Assembly (NCBI RefSeq): GCF_023702635.1
Contig: NZ_CP098455.1
Location: forward strand, 1,736,001 to 1,800,000
Direction of reading: 5' to 3'
Origin: Spongiibacter taiwanensis
Lineage (GTDB): Bacteria; Pseudomonadota; Gammaproteobacteria; Pseudomonadales; Spongiibacteraceae
DNA length: 64,000 bases
This document shows, one piece after another, positions 1 to 9,043 of the stretch; the stretch's first letter is position 1, and every line of letters begins with the position of its first letter. Both the position numbers and the translations under genes were made by a program. The notes beneath the pieces are model-generated. The model was given only the letters and a program-made list of their open reading frames with translations. It was not told the origin of the DNA and ran no database searches.

Positions 1-79
1 TGTTCGCCAGCTCTCCGCAAGCAAAATCCCGAGCAGCACGCTGAATTAACTGTTGCTCGTCACTGAGTTGAAACGGCAT
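1..79 (-). CDS. Acyl-CoA dehydrogenase, N-terminal fragment (runs off the window edge)
   Basis: Only the first 26 codons are in the window. The peptide begins MPFQLSDEQQLIQRAARDFA, the usual opening of the acyl-CoA dehydrogenase N-terminal helical domain (LSDEQQ..I...ARDFA). The ATG at 79 is preceded on the minus strand by GGAGAG about 5 bases upstream, a good ribosome binding site. It lies 99 bases downstream of the racemase gene on the same strand and probably shares its operon. The FAD-dependent alpha,beta-oxidation role is inferred from the family; substrate cannot be read from this fragment. Confidence 0.75.
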   Translation of the reverse strand, partial: MPFQLSDEQQLIQRAARDFACGELAN

Positions 80-178
80 AACACTCTCCTTTGCTTCCTT
101 TTTGTCTCTTTTTTGCCACCGAACGCCGGACAGCGGTCGGCCGTGCATCCTGTTGACGTCCCCCCAGCGCAGACCAGA

Positions 179-1318
179 TCAAACAAGAACGCCTGTTGCG
201 ATCAAATTATTAATGTCATCCTCGTTGTAGCCGAGCTCAGCAAGCACCGCGATGTTGTCTTCACCGGCGAAATGCGGAGGGGCCGGGCGGGCAGGGGCGC
301 TGCGGCTAAACTTCGGTGCGGGCGAGGGCTGGAGCACCCCCTGCTCCTCGTAGAAACTCTGGCGATGTCGGTTATGGGGATGGTTAAGCACTTCGCGCAT
401 AGACAGCACAGGGGCAAAGCAAACATCCGTTGTTTCAAGCAGTTCACACCACTCGTCTCTCGAACGAGTCAGAACGATCTCTCCAACTTTCTGCTTAAGG
501 GCTGGCCACCGCTCGCGATTATGCTGGTCATCAAACTCCGCGCTCGATAGGCCGAGCTTGTCCCGTAGCAGCGCATAAAACTGGGGCTCAAGGGCAGCAA
601 TCGTGATGAACTTGCCATCGGCTGTTTCGTAGCTATCGTAAAAGTAGGCCGCACCATCGAGCAGATTGACGCCCCGCTCATCCTGCCAGCGGCCCTCTGC
701 CATCCAGGCGTACATCATGTGCATCAAATTGGCAGATCCCTCCACCATCGAAACATCAATTACCTGCCCCTTGCCAGAACGGCTCGTCTCGTAGACGGCG
801 CACAGAATCCCAAAGGCCAGAAACATGCCTCCGCCACCAAAGTCACCCACTAAATTGAGCGGTGGACGCGGCGGCCTATCTGGATGCCCCATGCCATGCA
901 GCGCCCCTGACAGGGCAATATAGTTCAGATCATGACCTGCAGCCTGCGCCAACGGACCATCTTGCCCCCAGCCGGTCATCCGGCCGTATATCAGTTTGGG
1001 ATTCGCCGTCAGACACTGCTCGGGGCCGATGCCAAGACGCTCGGCAACCCCTGGTCGAAACCCCTCGATGAGTACATCGGCGGATTCGCACAGGCGAAGC
1101 ACCAAGGCCACCCCCGCCTCTGACTTCAAATTCACGGCGATGCTGCGCTTTCCCCGCTCACTTATCGCATGAGGGCGAGCCATTTTGGCGGACTTGCGGG
1201 TGATAGAAATCACCTCTGCGCCCATGTCGGCCAGCATCATTCCACAAAAAGGCGCCGGCCCCAGACCTTCGATCTCAATCACTTTCAAGCCCCGAAGCGG
1301 GCCCTGTTGGCTCGTCAT
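179..1318 (-). CDS. Alpha-methylacyl-CoA racemase (CaiB/BaiF CoA-transferase family III)
   Basis: 379-residue family III CoA-transferase fold enzyme of the racemase branch. The N-terminus carries the hallmark IEGLGPAPFCGMMLADMGA (residues 16-34). His129 in AAGHDLNY and Asp159 in LVGDFGGGG correspond to the catalytic His/Asp pair of the mycobacterial racemase (known of the family, three residues offset). It would interconvert (2R)- and (2S)-methylacyl-CoA so that branched or sterol side chains can enter beta-oxidation. I chose the ATG at 1318: it sits behind an AGAGAG purine run and starts just before the conserved block, whereas the longer open frame adds 42 atypical residues. Neighbours are acyl-CoA dehydrogenases, which fits. 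Confidence 0.88.
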   Translation of the reverse strand: MTSQQGPLRGLKVIEIEGLGPAPFCGMMLADMGAEVISITRKSAKMARPHAISERGKRSIAVNLKSEAGVALVLRLCESADVLIEGFRPGVAERLGIGPEQCLTANPKLIYGRMTGWGQDGPLAQAAGHDLNYIALSGALHGMGHPDRPPRPPLNLVGDFGGGGMFLAFGILCAVYETSRSGKGQVIDVSMVEGSANLMHMMYAWMAEGRWQDERGVNLLDGAAYFYDSYETADGKFITIAALEPQFYALLRDKLGLSSAEFDDQHNRERWPALKQKVGEIVLTRSRDEWCELLETTDVCFAPVLSMREVLNHPHNRHRQSFYEEQGVLQPSPAPKFSRSAPARPAPPHFAGEDNIAVLAELGYNEDDINNLIATGVLV

Positions 1319-1821
1319 AATTCTCTCTCTTTTTGCGTCAGTGACTCGGTCACCATAGCGGTCCATGCGGCAAATAAGGTCACACTCATAGCGCCCGCGT
1401 GGACACTCCCGAAGGGCCGCAGCACAAGGGATTTCGGACTGCATGGCAGCCCTTCGTACTCGCTAATGATCGGCAAAAATTCGGTCCGGCAGGCATGACC
1501 TGCATCCTTGGCCTTCAGACTCTGTTGACCGATGCATACCCGCACCAACAGCCAAAAACAGAATCGTTGCGCGGCAGCTCAGTACAATTCTGAGGGCCGC
1601 CGCGGCAGGCGGCCATGATGTGGAAAGCCGGAGAACTTGATATTTTGTTATAACCCCCTTTGCTGTCAGCACCTACCCCTTACCCGGACAGTGATTCTGA
1701 CAAGGGCTGCGCAGTCACCCTGCGGGTTTTATCAGCAGGCCCTAACTAAAGTCGGGTTTTTGTCAATCTGCCGCTCCTTACACTGGAGCCTACCAAAGAG
1801 CTTTACCCAGGATCGAAAATC
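1319..1821. other. Intergenic region between divergent racemase and acyl-CoA dehydrogenase genes
   Basis: About 500 bases separate two divergent catabolic genes. It must hold promoters for both directions. Open frames here look like shadows (no family resemblance, no ribosome binding sites). I see no convincing -35/-10 pair, sigma-54 element or operator palindrome. Confidence 0.6.
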
Positions 1822-3033
1822 ATGAAGCGTCATGCAGACACCCTTTTCAACGATATCTTCACCCCAGAAGAGACCCTTAAGATCCGCAAAGAAGTGCGCG
1901 AGTTTGCAGAGGACGTGATCCGCCCCGTCGCCCACCGGCTCAATACCACACCAGAGTCCAAGAACACCTTCGCGCGCAGGGAATTTGACGCCATGGCTGC
2001 GGCTGGCCTGTTCGAAATTCCTTTTCCCGCCGATGTTGGTGGCCGCGGGTTGGAATTTCCTACCTTGGCAACCATGACGGTTTTAGAGGAGCTCGGTTAC
2101 TACTGCCCCAGCCTGGCATCGGCGTTCTATGATGGCCAGGCTATTCTAGTGGGGAGCACCCTCAACAATGCTCAGCCCAGTATCAGAGAAACGTATCTCC
2201 CCAAGCTGGTGCGCGGCGAGTTTGTGGGCTGTTTTGCCACCTCTGAACCTGGCGCCAGCACTGATTTGTCGGCCAAGTCTGTTGAAACTATCGCCGAGAA
2301 GATCGATGGCGGTTACCGCATCAATGGCACCAAACGCTGGATAACCAATTCTCCTTGCGGCGACCTGATTTTAACGCTCTGTAAAACAGGGGACGCCCTT
2401 ACCATGCTGCTGGTCGATATGAGCCAGGAAGGGGTCAGCGTTTGCGATCCCGATCTGAAAATGGGGAATCATGTTCAGCAGACTGCCGACGTGACTTTTA
2501 CCAATGCGTTTGCCTCCGACGAGGCCGTGGTGGGTACAGTAGGGGGCGGACTTCGCACGGCCATTCAGGCACTTGTGCAAGGTCGCATGGGAATCGGCGC
2601 CATTGGTTGCGCCATGTCACAAGCCGCCTTCGACTTCGCAACCGACTACATGGGCAAACGCAAGGTTTTTGGGCAGGAGCTGGCTCGCTTTCAGCATTGG
2701 CAATACAAATTTGCCGATTACGCCCTGCAAATTGAATCTGCCCGCAATCTTTGCCACAAAGCGGCACTGCTCTACGACAAATTCAAGCTTGCAGATACCG
2801 AGGCCGCCATGGCCAAGCTGGCTGGCTCACGAGTGGCCTGCGATATCGCGCGAGACGCTATCCAGGTTTGTGGTGCATACGGATTTGTAAAAACCTTATC
2901 AGGCCCCCAAGCCCATTTCCCACTGGAATCGATTTACCGGGATGCGAAAATTGGCGAAATCTACGAAGGCGCGAATGAGATCCAAACCTGGGTGATCGCG
3001 CGGCGGATCTTCGGTCGTGAAATGACCGGCTGA
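1822..3033 (+). CDS. Acyl-CoA dehydrogenase
   Basis: 403-residue FAD-dependent acyl-CoA dehydrogenase, catalysing the first oxidation of a beta-oxidation-type pathway and passing electrons to ETF. The N-terminal helical domain starts around residue 14, the middle beta domain contains CFATSEPGASTDLS (FAD/substrate contact), and the C-terminal domain contains the family catalytic base: Glu382 in RDAKIGEIYEGANEIQ, equivalent to Glu376 of medium-chain enzymes. Length is normal. The ATG at 1822 follows an AGGAT about 9 bases upstream. It is followed 101 bases later by an aldehyde dehydrogenase and then an acyl-CoA ligase on the same strand, suggesting a catabolic operon. Substrate specificity is not assigned. 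Confidence 0.92.
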   Translation: MKRHADTLFNDIFTPEETLKIRKEVREFAEDVIRPVAHRLNTTPESKNTFARREFDAMAAAGLFEIPFPADVGGRGLEFPTLATMTVLEELGYYCPSLASAFYDGQAILVGSTLNNAQPSIRETYLPKLVRGEFVGCFATSEPGASTDLSAKSVETIAEKIDGGYRINGTKRWITNSPCGDLILTLCKTGDALTMLLVDMSQEGVSVCDPDLKMGNHVQQTADVTFTNAFASDEAVVGTVGGGLRTAIQALVQGRMGIGAIGCAMSQAAFDFATDYMGKRKVFGQELARFQHWQYKFADYALQIESARNLCHKAALLYDKFKLADTEAAMAKLAGSRVACDIARDAIQVCGAYGFVKTLSGPQAHFPLESIYRDAKIGEIYEGANEIQTWVIARRIFGREMTG

Positions 3034-3134
3034 TCGATTGCCCACTGCCAGACCAAAGTTTGGTGGCGAGATGCTATGCATGCCCCACACTACCTGACGT
3101 ACTGTTAACAACACGTCAGGAAGAGGCAGAGTAA

Positions 3135-4598
3135 ATGACAGCAAACATCGAGCTTCCACCCTCACAGCATTACATAAATGGCGAATGGGTTGGGGGCGGC
3201 GATCGCGTTATCCCCGTTATCAATCCTGCCGATGGCACACAAATAGGTGAGATTCCCAGCGGCGACCAGCATACCGTCGGCGCAGCCGTCAGCGCCGCCC
3301 GGGCGGCGTTTCACAACCCACACTGGCGCAATATGCCGCCCATGGTCAGGGAGGGTTTGATGCACCGGCTGGCCAGCTTGATTGAAGAAAATGCCAGTCA
3401 GCTGGGCCAGATTGAATCGCTCGACAACGGAAAACCCATCGCCTTTTCCAGCTCGGTTGATGTGCCGATGACAATCACCTGGTTTCGCTATTTTGCCGGC
3501 TGGTGCAGCAAACTTTCCGGCAAATCACTTTCGCCTGCGCTGCAGCCACTTGATTCACACCATGCGTATACCCGTCGCCAGCCGGTTGGTGTCGTCGGCG
3601 CTATCGTACCCTGGAACTTCCCTTTAGTTCTGGCTGCGTGGAAACTGGCCCCGGCATTAGCTGCGGGATGCACCGTCATACTCAAACCCGCAGAGCAGAC
3701 ACCCTACAGTGCACTAAAATTAGCGGAACTGATAAGCGAAGCGGGGTTTCCGCCTGGGGTTTTTAATCTTGTCTTGGGAGACGGCCAAACCGGCCAGGCA
3801 CTCGTCGAACACCCAGGCATCAATAAAATTAGCTTTACCGGGTCAACTGCAGTGGGCAAGTCCATTGTCCGTAGCGTTGCTCACGACCTGAAGCGCGTCA
3901 CGCTGGAATTGGGTGGCAAATCCCCGACGATTATTCTCCCCGATGCCGACATGGAATTGGCAATCCCCGGCGCCGCCCAGGCAGTGTATGCAAATGCAGG
4001 ACAAATCTGTTTCGCCGGCACCCGCCTCTTTGCGCCTCGCAAGCAATTCGACCGCATACTGGAAGGAATCGCGAGCGTTGCCGAGACCTTTAAAATCGGC
4101 CCAGGTCTCGATCCTGAGACGCTGCTGGGACCAGTGGTCAGCCAAAAACAAATGGATGGCATTCTTGCTCGTGTCGATGACAGTGTGCGCCACGGCGCGA
4201 GCCTGTTCACCGGGGGCACTCGCCATGGAGATAGCGGATACTTCATCAGCCCCAGTATTTTGGTAACCGAGGATCGTCAAAACCCCGCTTTCAGGGAGGA
4301 GTTCTTCGGACCGGTTCTGTGTGCCACTCCCTACGATGACCTAAATGACGTGGCCGCACTGGCCAACGACTCCAGCTACGGTCTCGCAGCACATGTCTAC
4401 ACATCCAGTTTGCAGCAGGCCCACCAGCTCTCCAATAGCCTGGATGCGGGCACGGTGTGGGTAAATACTCAGCTCTCCCCTGACCCAAACATTCCCTTTG
4501 GTGGCTTCAAACAATCGGGCTGGGGGAGGGAAAATGCCGAAGACGCACTGGACCACTACACCGAAACCAAGTCGGTAATTATGAAGGTGGATTGCTAA
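3135..4598 (+). CDS. NAD(P)-dependent aldehyde dehydrogenase
   Basis: 487-residue aldehyde dehydrogenase superfamily protein oxidising an aldehyde to the carboxylate. Visible landmarks are Asn161 in the VPWNFP cofactor motif, Glu258 in VTLELGGKSP (general base) and the nucleophile Cys292 in NAGQICFAGTR. Full length for the family. The start ATG at 3135 is preceded by AGGAAGAGGCAG. It lies between the acyl-CoA dehydrogenase and the acyl-CoA ligase genes, so it may convert an aldehyde intermediate into the acid that the ligase then activates. That pathway link is inferred from adjacency only. Confidence 0.93.
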   Translation: MTANIELPPSQHYINGEWVGGGDRVIPVINPADGTQIGEIPSGDQHTVGAAVSAARAAFHNPHWRNMPPMVREGLMHRLASLIEENASQLGQIESLDNGKPIAFSSSVDVPMTITWFRYFAGWCSKLSGKSLSPALQPLDSHHAYTRRQPVGVVGAIVPWNFPLVLAAWKLAPALAAGCTVILKPAEQTPYSALKLAELISEAGFPPGVFNLVLGDGQTGQALVEHPGINKISFTGSTAVGKSIVRSVAHDLKRVTLELGGKSPTIILPDADMELAIPGAAQAVYANAGQICFAGTRLFAPRKQFDRILEGIASVAETFKIGPGLDPETLLGPVVSQKQMDGILARVDDSVRHGASLFTGGTRHGDSGYFISPSILVTEDRQNPAFREEFFGPVLCATPYDDLNDVAALANDSSYGLAAHVYTSSLQQAHQLSNSLDAGTVWVNTQLSPDPNIPFGGFKQSGWGRENAEDALDHYTETKSVIMKVDC

Positions 4599-4706
4599 AT
4601 TGGCATCGACTCGCACCCAGGCGGTGGCCGCGGGAATCACCTACTGATAAGCGTCCGGAGTGATACGCGTCGCCCCTCTCAACGGTCATAATAATGGAGA
4701 AGAAAC

Positions 4707-6263
4707 ATGCAATTTACGCAAGGGCTTCATCGCGCCGTGCAGCAACACCCCCACGGCATCGCCACCCGTCACGGCGAGCGCACCCAGACTTTTCTGCAAC
4801 TGAAGCAGCGAGTGTCAAAGCTGGCGGGCGCCCTTGCAATGCACGGCGTACAGAAGGGAGACCGAATTGCTATTCTGTCACTGAATTCCGATCGCTACCT
4901 GGAAGCCTATTTAGCCATTGCCTGGCTTGGCGCCGCGGTCAATCCGATTAATTTCAGGTGGAGTAATGACGAGATCATCTACTCCCTCAATGACTCATCA
5001 TCTTCGGCCCTGATCATTGATGACTATTTCTCTCAGAAGGCCGGCGATATTCTCGCAGGTGCTCCGTCACTACGGTCAGTTTTTTACAATGGCGACCATA
5101 TCGCGCCCAACAAGACCGTTAATCTCAATCAGCTCATTGACGCAGCCATTCCCATCGACGATGCGCAGGCCAGTGGCGATGATCTGCTGGGGGTTTTTTA
5201 CACCGGTGGGACCACGGGGGCACCGAAAGGCGTCATGCTTAGCCATGCCAATGTTTTCAGTTCTGCTATGGCCTTGTTGGCTGAAGGCGTTTTTGGTGAG
5301 GGCGCAGTTGGCTTACACGCAGCGCCAATGTTCCATCTCGCCGACATGATGACCACGATGGCATTGCTGATTCGTGGCGGCAGTCACGTCTTTTTGAGTG
5401 CATTTGATCCAGAGGCCGTATTGCAGCTGGTTGAGCAGCACCAATTGACCGACCTCTTGTTGGTCCCGGCCATGCTGCAGAGTGTTGTCGGCGCAGCTGA
5501 GGCGTGCAAGTCAGACTCGAGCTCGGTAAAGAATATTATTTACGGTGCCTCACCCGCATCGGAAACGCTGCTTGACCGAACGATGAAAATCATTCCAAGC
5601 GCTAATTTGACACAGGTTTACGGGATGACGGAAATGTCGGCCGTGATGGCAGTGTTACCTGCCGATATGCATAGGCCCAAGCAGCGTCACCTCGGCCGCC
5701 TCCGAAGCGGTGGAAGAGCCGCGCTCCACGTGCAAACCCGTGTAGTAGGAGCTAATGACCAGGAACTGCCGCGCGGTGAGATTGGCGAAATTATTGCCAG
5801 GGGGCCCAGTATGATGAAGGGCTACCTGAATAAGATCGATGCGACCAAAGAGGCATTAATCAATGGCTGGATGCACACTGGCGACATGGGTTACATGGAC
5901 GACGAGGGCTACATTTTTATTGTTGACCGCCTTAAAGACATGATTATCTCTGGCGGCGAGAATGTGTACTGCGCCGAAGTCGAGAATATCGTTTGCAAAC
6001 ATCCCGCAGTTGCCAGTTGCGCTGTGATTGGTATTCCTTGTGAGAAAATGGGCGAGCAAGTTCACGCCGTTGTCGTTTTACACCCTGACAACAGCCTCAC
6101 TCAGGACCAGCTGTACGAGCACTGTAAATCACACATCGCTGGCTACAAATGTCCCAGAAGCATGCAGGTGATCGACGCGCTACCGATGTCCGGAGCAGGT
6201 AAAGTGCTGAAAACAGAATTGCGACAGCCATTTTGGACCGGAAGAGACCGCTCGGTGAGCTAA
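4707..6263 (+). CDS. Acyl-CoA synthetase (AMP-dependent ligase, long-chain fatty-acid type)
   Basis: 518-residue ANL-superfamily adenylating enzyme that activates a carboxylic acid through an acyl-AMP to acyl-CoA. Motifs seen: the P-loop-like YTGGTTGAPKGVMLSH (about residues 169-184), YGMTEMS (A5), the DRLKDMIISGGENVYCAEVE hinge segment (A8), and the C-terminal lysine region GAGKVLKTELR. Length is typical. The ATG at 4707 follows GGAGAAGAAAC. It is the last gene of the plus-strand run acyl-CoA dehydrogenase, aldehyde dehydrogenase, ligase. The natural substrate cannot be told from sequence alone. Confidence 0.9.
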   Translation: MQFTQGLHRAVQQHPHGIATRHGERTQTFLQLKQRVSKLAGALAMHGVQKGDRIAILSLNSDRYLEAYLAIAWLGAAVNPINFRWSNDEIIYSLNDSSSSALIIDDYFSQKAGDILAGAPSLRSVFYNGDHIAPNKTVNLNQLIDAAIPIDDAQASGDDLLGVFYTGGTTGAPKGVMLSHANVFSSAMALLAEGVFGEGAVGLHAAPMFHLADMMTTMALLIRGGSHVFLSAFDPEAVLQLVEQHQLTDLLLVPAMLQSVVGAAEACKSDSSSVKNIIYGASPASETLLDRTMKIIPSANLTQVYGMTEMSAVMAVLPADMHRPKQRHLGRLRSGGRAALHVQTRVVGANDQELPRGEIGEIIARGPSMMKGYLNKIDATKEALINGWMHTGDMGYMDDEGYIFIVDRLKDMIISGGENVYCAEVENIVCKHPAVASCAVIGIPCEKMGEQVHAVVVLHPDNSLTQDQLYEHCKSHIAGYKCPRSMQVIDALPMSGAGKVLKTELRQPFWTGRDRSVS

Positions 6264-6279
6264 GACCTACTCATACTAA

Positions 6280-6498
6280 TTCAACGGTTACTGCTGGCGG
6301 TCATTTTGGCTCCCGCTAGCGGAACGCCGTGCGGGAATGCATTGCGGGGGTTGGTGGGCCCATGAGTTCCCCGTCGGCGCCACTTATGCCTGGTCGGACC
6401 CGGTCAAGAACCCCGGCAATAACTCCGGCAGCATTCCCGCCATCCGTGGCAGTAATGTGCAAATCACCCCGGTACTGTCGTACCGCCGACAGTTCTAG
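6280..6498 (+). pseudogene. Possible 3' remnant of an outer-membrane beta-barrel protein gene
   Basis: A frame open from 6280 to the TAG at 6496-6498 lacks a credible start but reads as protein-like over its last 50 residues (GGWWAHEFPVGATYAW... ending NVQITPVLSYRRQF). Alternating polar/hydrophobic residues ending in a C-terminal phenylalanine are the usual BAM-recognition strand of Gram-negative porins. I interpret it as the surviving tail of a barrel gene, perhaps a substrate porin once belonging to the acyl-CoA catabolic cluster. The remaining bases to 6753 hold nothing I recognise. Weak: it could be chance. Confidence 0.3.
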
Positions 6499-6753
6499 CC
6501 CCTCCGTTTGCCCGGTAAGCCACGGCATTTGCGCATTGTTCTGTTTGCCGCTACAATCCCGAGCTAACAAAAAGTGTTTCGCAGAACACTATATGCCGTC
6601 GATATGTGTCGCCGGGGGCACTCTTCTTGCAGCCTTCCTCGCAGTTGCAGAACGTAGCCTAGCGCTGCAACGGTCAATGCACGCAGAAATCAACCAATTT
6701 GCCGGAGCCGTACGCCACTGCTCCGTCACCCAGCAGAGGGGCTCACTGCCACC

Positions 6754-8091
6754 ATGAACCAAGCTGCCAGCATCACCTGGAAATCCCGTTGGACTTTCAT
6801 TCTTGCCGCCACGGGGTCAGCGGTGGGGCTGGGAAACATCTGGAAATTTCCCTATATCACGGGTGAAAACGGCGGCGGCGCTTTCGTCCTGGTGTATCTG
6901 GCCTGCATTTTGTGTATCGGCATACCCGTGATGATCGCCGAGATCATGGCCGGCCGAGCGGGGCGCAGTAATCCCATTCACAGTATGCTCAGCCTGAGTC
7001 GCGACGCTGGCGGCAGTCGTGCCTGGGGCGTGGTTGGCGCGGTCGGCATGGTGGCCGGGCTGATGACCATGATGTTTTATAGCGTCGTGGCAGGCTGGGC
7101 ACTGGAGTACGTGTTTCAAAGCGCCAGCGGCAGCTATAGCGGCGCACCGGCGGAAGAGATCGAAGCCCACTTTGGCAACTTACTGAGCAGCGACGGCCAA
7201 CAATTTATCTGGCACAGCCTGTTCAGCCTGCTGACCGCGTCGGTGGTTGCCGCCGGGGTCACCCGGGGGATCGGCAAGGCGGTGGAAATTCTGATGCCGC
7301 TACTGCTGATTTTCCTGCTGCTGCTGGTCGGCTACAGCGCGATAAATGGCAATTTCAAAGCCGGCCTGCATTTTATGTTCGATACCGATTTCAGCCGCTT
7401 GAGCGGCAACGCGGTGCTGATTGCTATGGGCCACGCCTTTTTCACCCTGAGCCTGGGGATGGGGGCGATCATGGCTTATGGCGCCTACTTCCCCGGCCAT
7501 GCCTCAATCGGCAAGACTGTGCTGACTATCGCTGCGCTCGATACGGGGATCGCTCTGATGGCCGGTATGGCCATGTTCCCCCTGGTATTTGCCAACGACC
7601 TCACACCAGGCCAGGGCCCCGGCCTGATGTTTGTTACTCTGCCCATTGCCTTTTCCAATATGAGCGGCGGGGTGTTTTTCGGCAGCCTGTTTTTTGCGCT
7701 GGTCAGCATCGCTGCACTGAGCTCGTCAATTTCGCTTATTGAACCCGGCGTGGCCTGGATGGAAAAACGGGGTTGGCGACGTGTACCCAGCACCTTTTTG
7801 CTGGGCGGCATCGCCTGGGCTGGGGGCGTTGCGTCCATTCATTACGGCGCAGTGTTTGATGCGCTCGATTATCTGACGGCCAACATCATGTTGCCCATTG
7901 GCGGCCTGCTGATCGCCCTGTTTGTGAGCTGGCGCCTGCCGCGCAAGGTGGTGCTCGACGAGACCGGTATGAAGGGTGGGCCCGCCTTTGCGGCCTGGTA
8001 TTGGCTGCTGCGTTACATTGCGCCAATTGGCATTCTGATTGTTTTCCTGCATAGTCTCGGCCTGTTCAGCGCCCTGGGAGCACTTTTTTAG
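6754..8091 (+). CDS. Sodium-dependent transporter (NSS/SNF family)
   Basis: 445-residue integral membrane protein of the neurotransmitter:sodium symporter family, with 11 or 12 predicted hydrophobic segments. TM1 contains the signature ATGSAVGLGNIWKFPY (residues 19-34) that forms the Na+ and substrate site, followed by the conserved GGGAF. Bacterial members import amino acids or related solutes with Na+; the substrate is unknown here. The ATG at 6754 is 13-14 bases downstream of AGAGGGG, so the ribosome binding site is spaced rather far. Followed 48 bases later by a small membrane-anchored protein that may be co-transcribed. Confidence 0.9.
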   Translation: MNQAASITWKSRWTFILAATGSAVGLGNIWKFPYITGENGGGAFVLVYLACILCIGIPVMIAEIMAGRAGRSNPIHSMLSLSRDAGGSRAWGVVGAVGMVAGLMTMMFYSVVAGWALEYVFQSASGSYSGAPAEEIEAHFGNLLSSDGQQFIWHSLFSLLTASVVAAGVTRGIGKAVEILMPLLLIFLLLLVGYSAINGNFKAGLHFMFDTDFSRLSGNAVLIAMGHAFFTLSLGMGAIMAYGAYFPGHASIGKTVLTIAALDTGIALMAGMAMFPLVFANDLTPGQGPGLMFVTLPIAFSNMSGGVFFGSLFFALVSIAALSSSISLIEPGVAWMEKRGWRRVPSTFLLGGIAWAGGVASIHYGAVFDALDYLTANIMLPIGGLLIALFVSWRLPRKVVLDETGMKGGPAFAAWYWLLRYIAPIGILIVFLHSLGLFSALGALF

Positions 8092-8139
8092 TGGCCCTAA
8101 CGCGCTAACTATTTTTCAAAAAAATGATTGGCAGGAACC

Positions 8140-8589
8140 GTGAAAAATATCAGTCTGAAAGTGTTTGTGATCGCCGGCATTCTTCTGTTTGGCAGCCTGT
8201 ACTACTACAGCGGCGAAGTGGAGGAGCACTACCAGGCCAATGCCAGCCGTTACCTGGAGCTAGCGCTTAACGATATCTCAACCTGGCAGGCGCCGGCGCT
8301 AGAGGCACTGCTGGCTCGGGCGGCCAGACAGCAGGTCAGTCAAGAGCAACTGCAATCCCTGATGGATCACTACAGCCACTTGGGCCGCTTTGAAAGCATG
8401 GAGCCTCCCAAGCTGACTCGGCTGAGCGCTGCACTGTCGATATTCAGCGAGCAGCCGCGACTGACCTATGGGAGCAATGTCACCTTCTCAAACGGCCACG
8501 CGGTGATGACCGCCACGCTGACCCTGGAAGATCAGCACTTCAAGATCTACAACTTTAATCTGGGCACGGCCAGCCAGAAGGCCAACTAG
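8140..8589 (+). CDS. Small membrane-anchored protein of unknown function
   Basis: 149 residues. A single N-terminal hydrophobic segment (about residues 5-22, VFVIAGILLFGSLYYYSG) without an obvious cleavage site suggests a signal anchor with a periplasmic domain of about 120 residues. I do not recognise the family. I chose the GTG at 8140, preceded by AGGA at proper spacing; a TTG 12 bases upstream is in frame but has no better site. It lies just downstream of the Na+ transporter and ends in a palindrome shared with the convergent thioesterase gene. Confidence 0.65.
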   Translation: MKNISLKVFVIAGILLFGSLYYYSGEVEEHYQANASRYLELALNDISTWQAPALEALLARAARQQVSQEQLQSLMDHYSHLGRFESMEPPKLTRLSAALSIFSEQPRLTYGSNVTFSNGHAVMTATLTLEDQHFKIYNFNLGTASQKAN

Positions 8590-8606
8590 GGCCTGTTAAC
8601 AGGCCC
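8589..8606. terminator. Palindrome over two convergent stop codons
   Basis: An 18-base perfect palindrome GGGCCTGTTAACAGGCCC spans the facing stop codons of the small membrane protein (plus) and the thioesterase (minus). It could form a hairpin in both transcripts (7-bp stem, TTAA loop). No U-tract follows on either strand, so a true intrinsic terminator is uncertain. Confidence 0.45.
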
Positions 8607-9043
8607 TAAACGCCCTCAGGTAACAGGTGGGCGAGTAGTTTTTGTTTTGCCGCAGCGGGCAGGGGCTCGCTGGCTCGGCTGCGCAAGTTCATCCACACCA
8701 GAGTGATATCGCCATCGGCCACTACCTGGCCGTTCTCTGGCTCCAGCAGTTGCTGGCGCAGTTTCACACTGGCGCTGCCCACGCTGAGCACATGCCCGGT
8801 CGCCAATAATGCATTAGGGTGGTGCCACTCCCGGCGGTAATTCAGGCTGGTGTGGGCGATGATCAAACCATAATCACCTTCATTAGAGATCGCCGCGATC
8901 GGGTCCGCCAGCAGCCAGGCGACTCGCGCCTCCTCGAGATAGCGGAAGTAGGCCACATGATTGATATGGCCGAAGGGGTCCTGGTCGGCCCAGCGAGGTT
9001 TAATTTCCACCGCAAACAGCGGTGCGATGTCAGACGTCGTCAT
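8606..9043 (-). CDS. Acyl-CoA thioesterase, 4-hydroxybenzoyl-CoA/YbgC hotdog family
   Basis: 145-residue single hotdog-fold protein. The catalytic signature WADQDPFGHINHVAYFRYLE (residues 18-37) contains the family Asp22 and Gly25-His26 arrangement seen in 4-hydroxybenzoyl-CoA thioesterases and YbgC. It would hydrolyse acyl-CoA thioesters in the cytoplasm. Its ATG overlaps the thiI stop by 4 bases, so it is translationally coupled to thiI. The physiological substrate is not deducible. Confidence 0.85.
   Translation of the reverse strand: MTTSDIAPLFAVEIKPRWADQDPFGHINHVAYFRYLEEARVAWLLADPIAAISNEGDYGLIIAHTSLNYRREWHHPNALLATGHVLSVGSASVKLRQQLLEPENGQVVADGDITLVWMNLRSRASEPLPAAAKQKLLAHLLPEGV

Noticed and set aside
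53-550. Plus-strand open frame opposite the racemase
   Set aside because: Antisense shadow of a well-supported gene; no family resemblance and no ribosome binding site.
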